A stretch of 24,796 nucleotides of DNA from Alphaproteobacteria bacterium (GTDB lineage: Bacteria; Pseudomonadota; Alphaproteobacteria; Puniceispirillales; UBA1172), in assembly GCA_021296375.1 (NCBI GenBank), contig JAGWAQ010000004.1, positions 1 through 24,796 of the forward strand, read 5' to 3'. Made by a program: the position numbers and the translations under genes. A model generated the notes under the pieces. The model was not told where the DNA came from, searched no databases, and saw only the letters and a list, made by a program, of their open reading frames with translations. This document shows positions 23,549 through 24,796 of this stretch, in pieces; within the stretch, counting starts at the first letter, position 1, and each line of letters begins with the position of its first letter.

Positions 23549-23576
23549 TTTATAGGGATCGTTAATAAATAATTAA
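23549..23576 (-). promoter_or_regulatory. Candidate porin promoter with CtrA-type box
   Basis: On the minus strand, TTAA-N7-TTAAC (23561-23576) lies 6-7 bases upstream of TATAAA (23549-23554). No TTGACA-like -35 is present at that spacing; an activator box in the -35 position is the layout of CtrA-dependent promoters. The region is AT-rich, so the match needs testing. Confidence 0.45.
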
Positions 23577-23753
23577 ATACTAATATGCAAAAATAACACA
23601 AGTTAACCAGAGCTGTTGCAAAAATGACACATATGGCTCAAAGGATCGGAATTGCAGGGTATTTTGGCTGTAATCAGCCCTGACCGGCCTTCGTCATGCG
23701 GTGTGTGTTGCGGTTGCCGGTGTTTAAGGCGTCGAGCTATATTCAAGACCGCG

Positions 23754-23802
23754 GGATGACTATATACCGGATGACTATATACCGAAGGATGACTATATAT
23801 AG
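23754..23802 (+). repeat. Three direct repeats of GGATGACTATATA
   Basis: Copies begin at 23754, 23769 and 23787. The first two are identical 15-mers (GGATGACTATATACC) head to tail; the third follows a 3-base insertion and ends in TATATAG. An inverted CTATATACT follows at 23807. The array ends about 45 bases before the yggS ATG. It may contain promoter -10 elements (TATATA) multiplied by duplication, or binding sites for a regulator. Confidence 0.75.
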
Positions 23803-23847
23803 ACCGCTATATACTATTGAATTGATCACCATCAGGCGAACCATGAC

Positions 23848-24519
23848 ATGACCATCTCTTCCGCTTTAGCTGAAATTCAATCCAATATCGCCCGTGCCGC
23901 CGGTGATGACGGCCGTTTATCTTCTGACGTCACGCTAATCGCGGTGTCGAAAAAACAACCTGATGATCGCATTGACGCCGCCCTTCAAGCGGGTTTGCGG
24001 ATTTTTGGTGAAAACCGCGTCCAAGAAGCGCAATCGCGATGGCAGCACCGCCGCGCCACCCATAAAGACCTGACGTTGCATTTGATCGGGCCTCTTCAAA
24101 CCAACAAAGCGGCGGATGCCGTGGCCCTGTTTGATGTCATCGAGACGGTTGATCGTGAAAAGCTCGCCGCCAGTCTGGCCAAGGAAATGCAAAAGCAGGG
24201 GCGTCAGCTCGACTGTTTCGTTCAGGTCAATACCGGTGATGAAGACCAGAAAGCCGGCATTACCCCGGATCAGGCGGTGGAATTTGTCGGCACCTGCCGC
24301 GCGACCTATGGGCTTAATGTCACGGGGCTGATGTGCATTCCGCCGGTTGATGAGGAACCTGCCATGCATTTTGCCCTGCTCAAGACGCTTGCCGCCGCCG
24401 CCGGGGTGAGCAAACTTTCCATGGGGATGAGCGGGGATTACGACACGGCCATTCGTTTCGGGGCGACTCATGTTCGGGTGGGGTCATCGCTGTTTGGGGC
24501 GCGCCCGGTCGAGGCCTGA
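23848..24519 (+). CDS. yggS: YggS/PROSC-family pyridoxal-phosphate homeostasis protein
   Basis: A 223-residue PLP-binding TIM-barrel protein of the YggS/YBL036c family. It has no known catalytic activity and buffers pyridoxal phosphate and amino acid balance. The PLP lysine is in LIAVSKKQP (Lys35). GLRIFGENRVQEA, LHLIGPLQTNKA, FVQVNTGDEDQKAGI, GLMCIPP, LSMGMSGDYDTAIRFGATHVRVGSSLFGAR are all family signatures. The start ATG at 23848 gives normal length; no clear Shine-Dalgarno is seen. It is convergent with ribA across a 44-bp gap that holds tandem repeats. Confidence 0.95.
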   Translation: MTISSALAEIQSNIARAAGDDGRLSSDVTLIAVSKKQPDDRIDAALQAGLRIFGENRVQEAQSRWQHRRATHKDLTLHLIGPLQTNKAADAVALFDVIETVDREKLAASLAKEMQKQGRQLDCFVQVNTGDEDQKAGITPDQAVEFVGTCRATYGLNVTGLMCIPPVDEEPAMHFALLKTLAAAAGVSKLSMGMSGDYDTAIRFGATHVRVGSSLFGARPVEA

Positions 24520-24525
24520 TGACAA

Positions 24526-24576
24526 GGGCCTAGTCAAGCAGAGGGCCTAGTCAAGCAGAGGGCTTAGTCAAGCAGA
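24526..24576 (-). repeat. Three tandem 17-bp repeats at the 3' end of ribA
   Basis: GGGCCTAGTCAAGCAGA occurs at 24526-24542 and 24543-24559, and with one change (GGGCTTAG) at 24560-24576. On the minus strand each unit reads TCTGCTTGACTAR, so the ribA end (…CTG CTT GAC TAA) was copied twice downstream, stop included. The first unit carries the actual stop TAA; the copies carry TAG but are out of frame with it. Confidence 0.9.
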
Positions 24577-24796
24577 TGGCCGGTGCGGGTTTTTTTGGTG
24601 TTGAGGTAATCGCTGTTATAGGGGTTGCTGTCCGGCGTTAGGGCAATGCGTTCCTTGACCGTAATCCCGCAACTTTCAATCTGGGCGATTTTATCAGGGT
24701 TATTGGTCAGCAGCCTGATCTGCTCATGGCCGAGGTGCCGCAACATCGCCGCCGCGGGCAAATAATACCGGTGGTCAGTTTCAAACCCCAAGGCGT
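24564..24796 (-). CDS. ribA: GTP cyclohydrolase II, C-terminal part
   Basis: The last 77 codons of a gene that runs off the right edge. LGFETDHRYYLPAAAMLRHLG, then IRLLTNNPDKIAQIESCGITVKERIAL and the terminal NTKKTRTGHLL match the C-terminal third of RibA, where RLLTNNPxK binds GTP. RibA opens GTP to start riboflavin synthesis. Zinc and active-site cysteines are outside the window. It could instead be the RibA domain of a RibBA fusion. The stop TAA lies within the first of three 17-bp repeats. Confidence 0.88.
   Translation of the reverse strand, partial: ALGFETDHRYYLPAAAMLRHLGHEQIRLLTNNPDKIAQIESCGITVKERIALTPDSNPYNSDYLNTKKTRTGHLLD

Larger units (their letters stand above)
23499..23847. other. 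Divergent intergenic region between porin and yggS (349 bp)
   Basis: The left third holds the porin leader hairpin, candidate promoter and CtrA-type box. The middle (about 23610-23750) has no open frame or motif I recognise. The right end holds three copies of GGATGACTATATA (23754-23800) just before yggS. I see no tRNA or small RNA gene. Confidence 0.7.

Noticed and set aside
1..24796. CRISPR arrays, transposons, prophage genes, tRNA or rRNA genes
   Set aside because: No spaced direct-repeat array of CRISPR type, no transposase or integrase frame, and no clover-leaf sequence noticed in the short intergenic gaps; the three short repeat arrays are contiguous and lack spacers.

Overview
This window is a chromosomal origin region of an alphaproteobacterium. 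The evidence is gene order and origin elements. ppsR and hemE diverge around an AT-rich gap that carries DnaA boxes, which is where oriC lies in Caulobacter and Rickettsia relatives. From hemE the order hemJ, rho, mnmE, mnmG, rsmG, parA, parB, holA, lptE, leuS, DUF3576 is typical of this class. Moderate GC, a secB/timA/fxsA cluster and a single porin fit a free-living marine or aquatic lineage such as Rhodospirillales or SAR116-like bacteria. That placement is inference; no rRNA or species marker is present.

Layout. 1-3719 (minus strand): timA, then lactate-utilisation genes lutA-lutB-lutC, then the 5' end of an Smr-domain gene; these are tightly packed or overlapping. 3938-5090 (plus): fxsA and secB, closed by a strong terminator. 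5135-7928 (minus): ppsR-maf-coaE-dnaQ, an overlapping operon running leftward from the origin. 7929-8296: predicted oriC, with two perfect and three degenerate DnaA boxes and a 29-bp pure A/T segment. 8297-11143 (plus): hemE-hemJ, then rho with its own promoter. 11219-11710 (minus): an O6-alkylguanine-DNA methyltransferase gene. 11878-17700 (plus): mnmE, mnmG, rsmG, parA, parB. 17705-22333 (minus): DUF3576 lipoprotein, leuS, lptE, holA. 22482-23498 (minus): a porin with its own promoter and terminator but an in-frame amber codon at position 3. 23848-24519 (plus): a YggS-type PLP protein. 24564-24796 (minus): the 3' end of a GTP cyclohydrolase II gene.

How it works together. The core is the replication and segregation machinery: oriC at about 8.0-8.3 kb, two perfect 16-bp parS sites at 11.58 and 15.32 kb, each buried in a coding sequence and translated as VSRET, and parAB at 16-17.7 kb. 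dnaQ and holA supply polymerase III subunits. mnmE/mnmG modify tRNA wobble uridine and rsmG methylates 16S rRNA. secB, timA, lptE, fxsA and the porin relate to the cell envelope, and lutABC to lactate oxidation.

No phage, transposon, CRISPR array or defence system is visible. The items most worth a second look are the predicted oriC, the amber codon in the porin signal peptide, three short repeat arrays (upstream of ogt/mnmE, upstream of yggS, and at the end of ribA), the insertion of lutABC between timA and smr, and a lysine-rich reading-frame remnant after dnaQ that overlaps the secB terminator.
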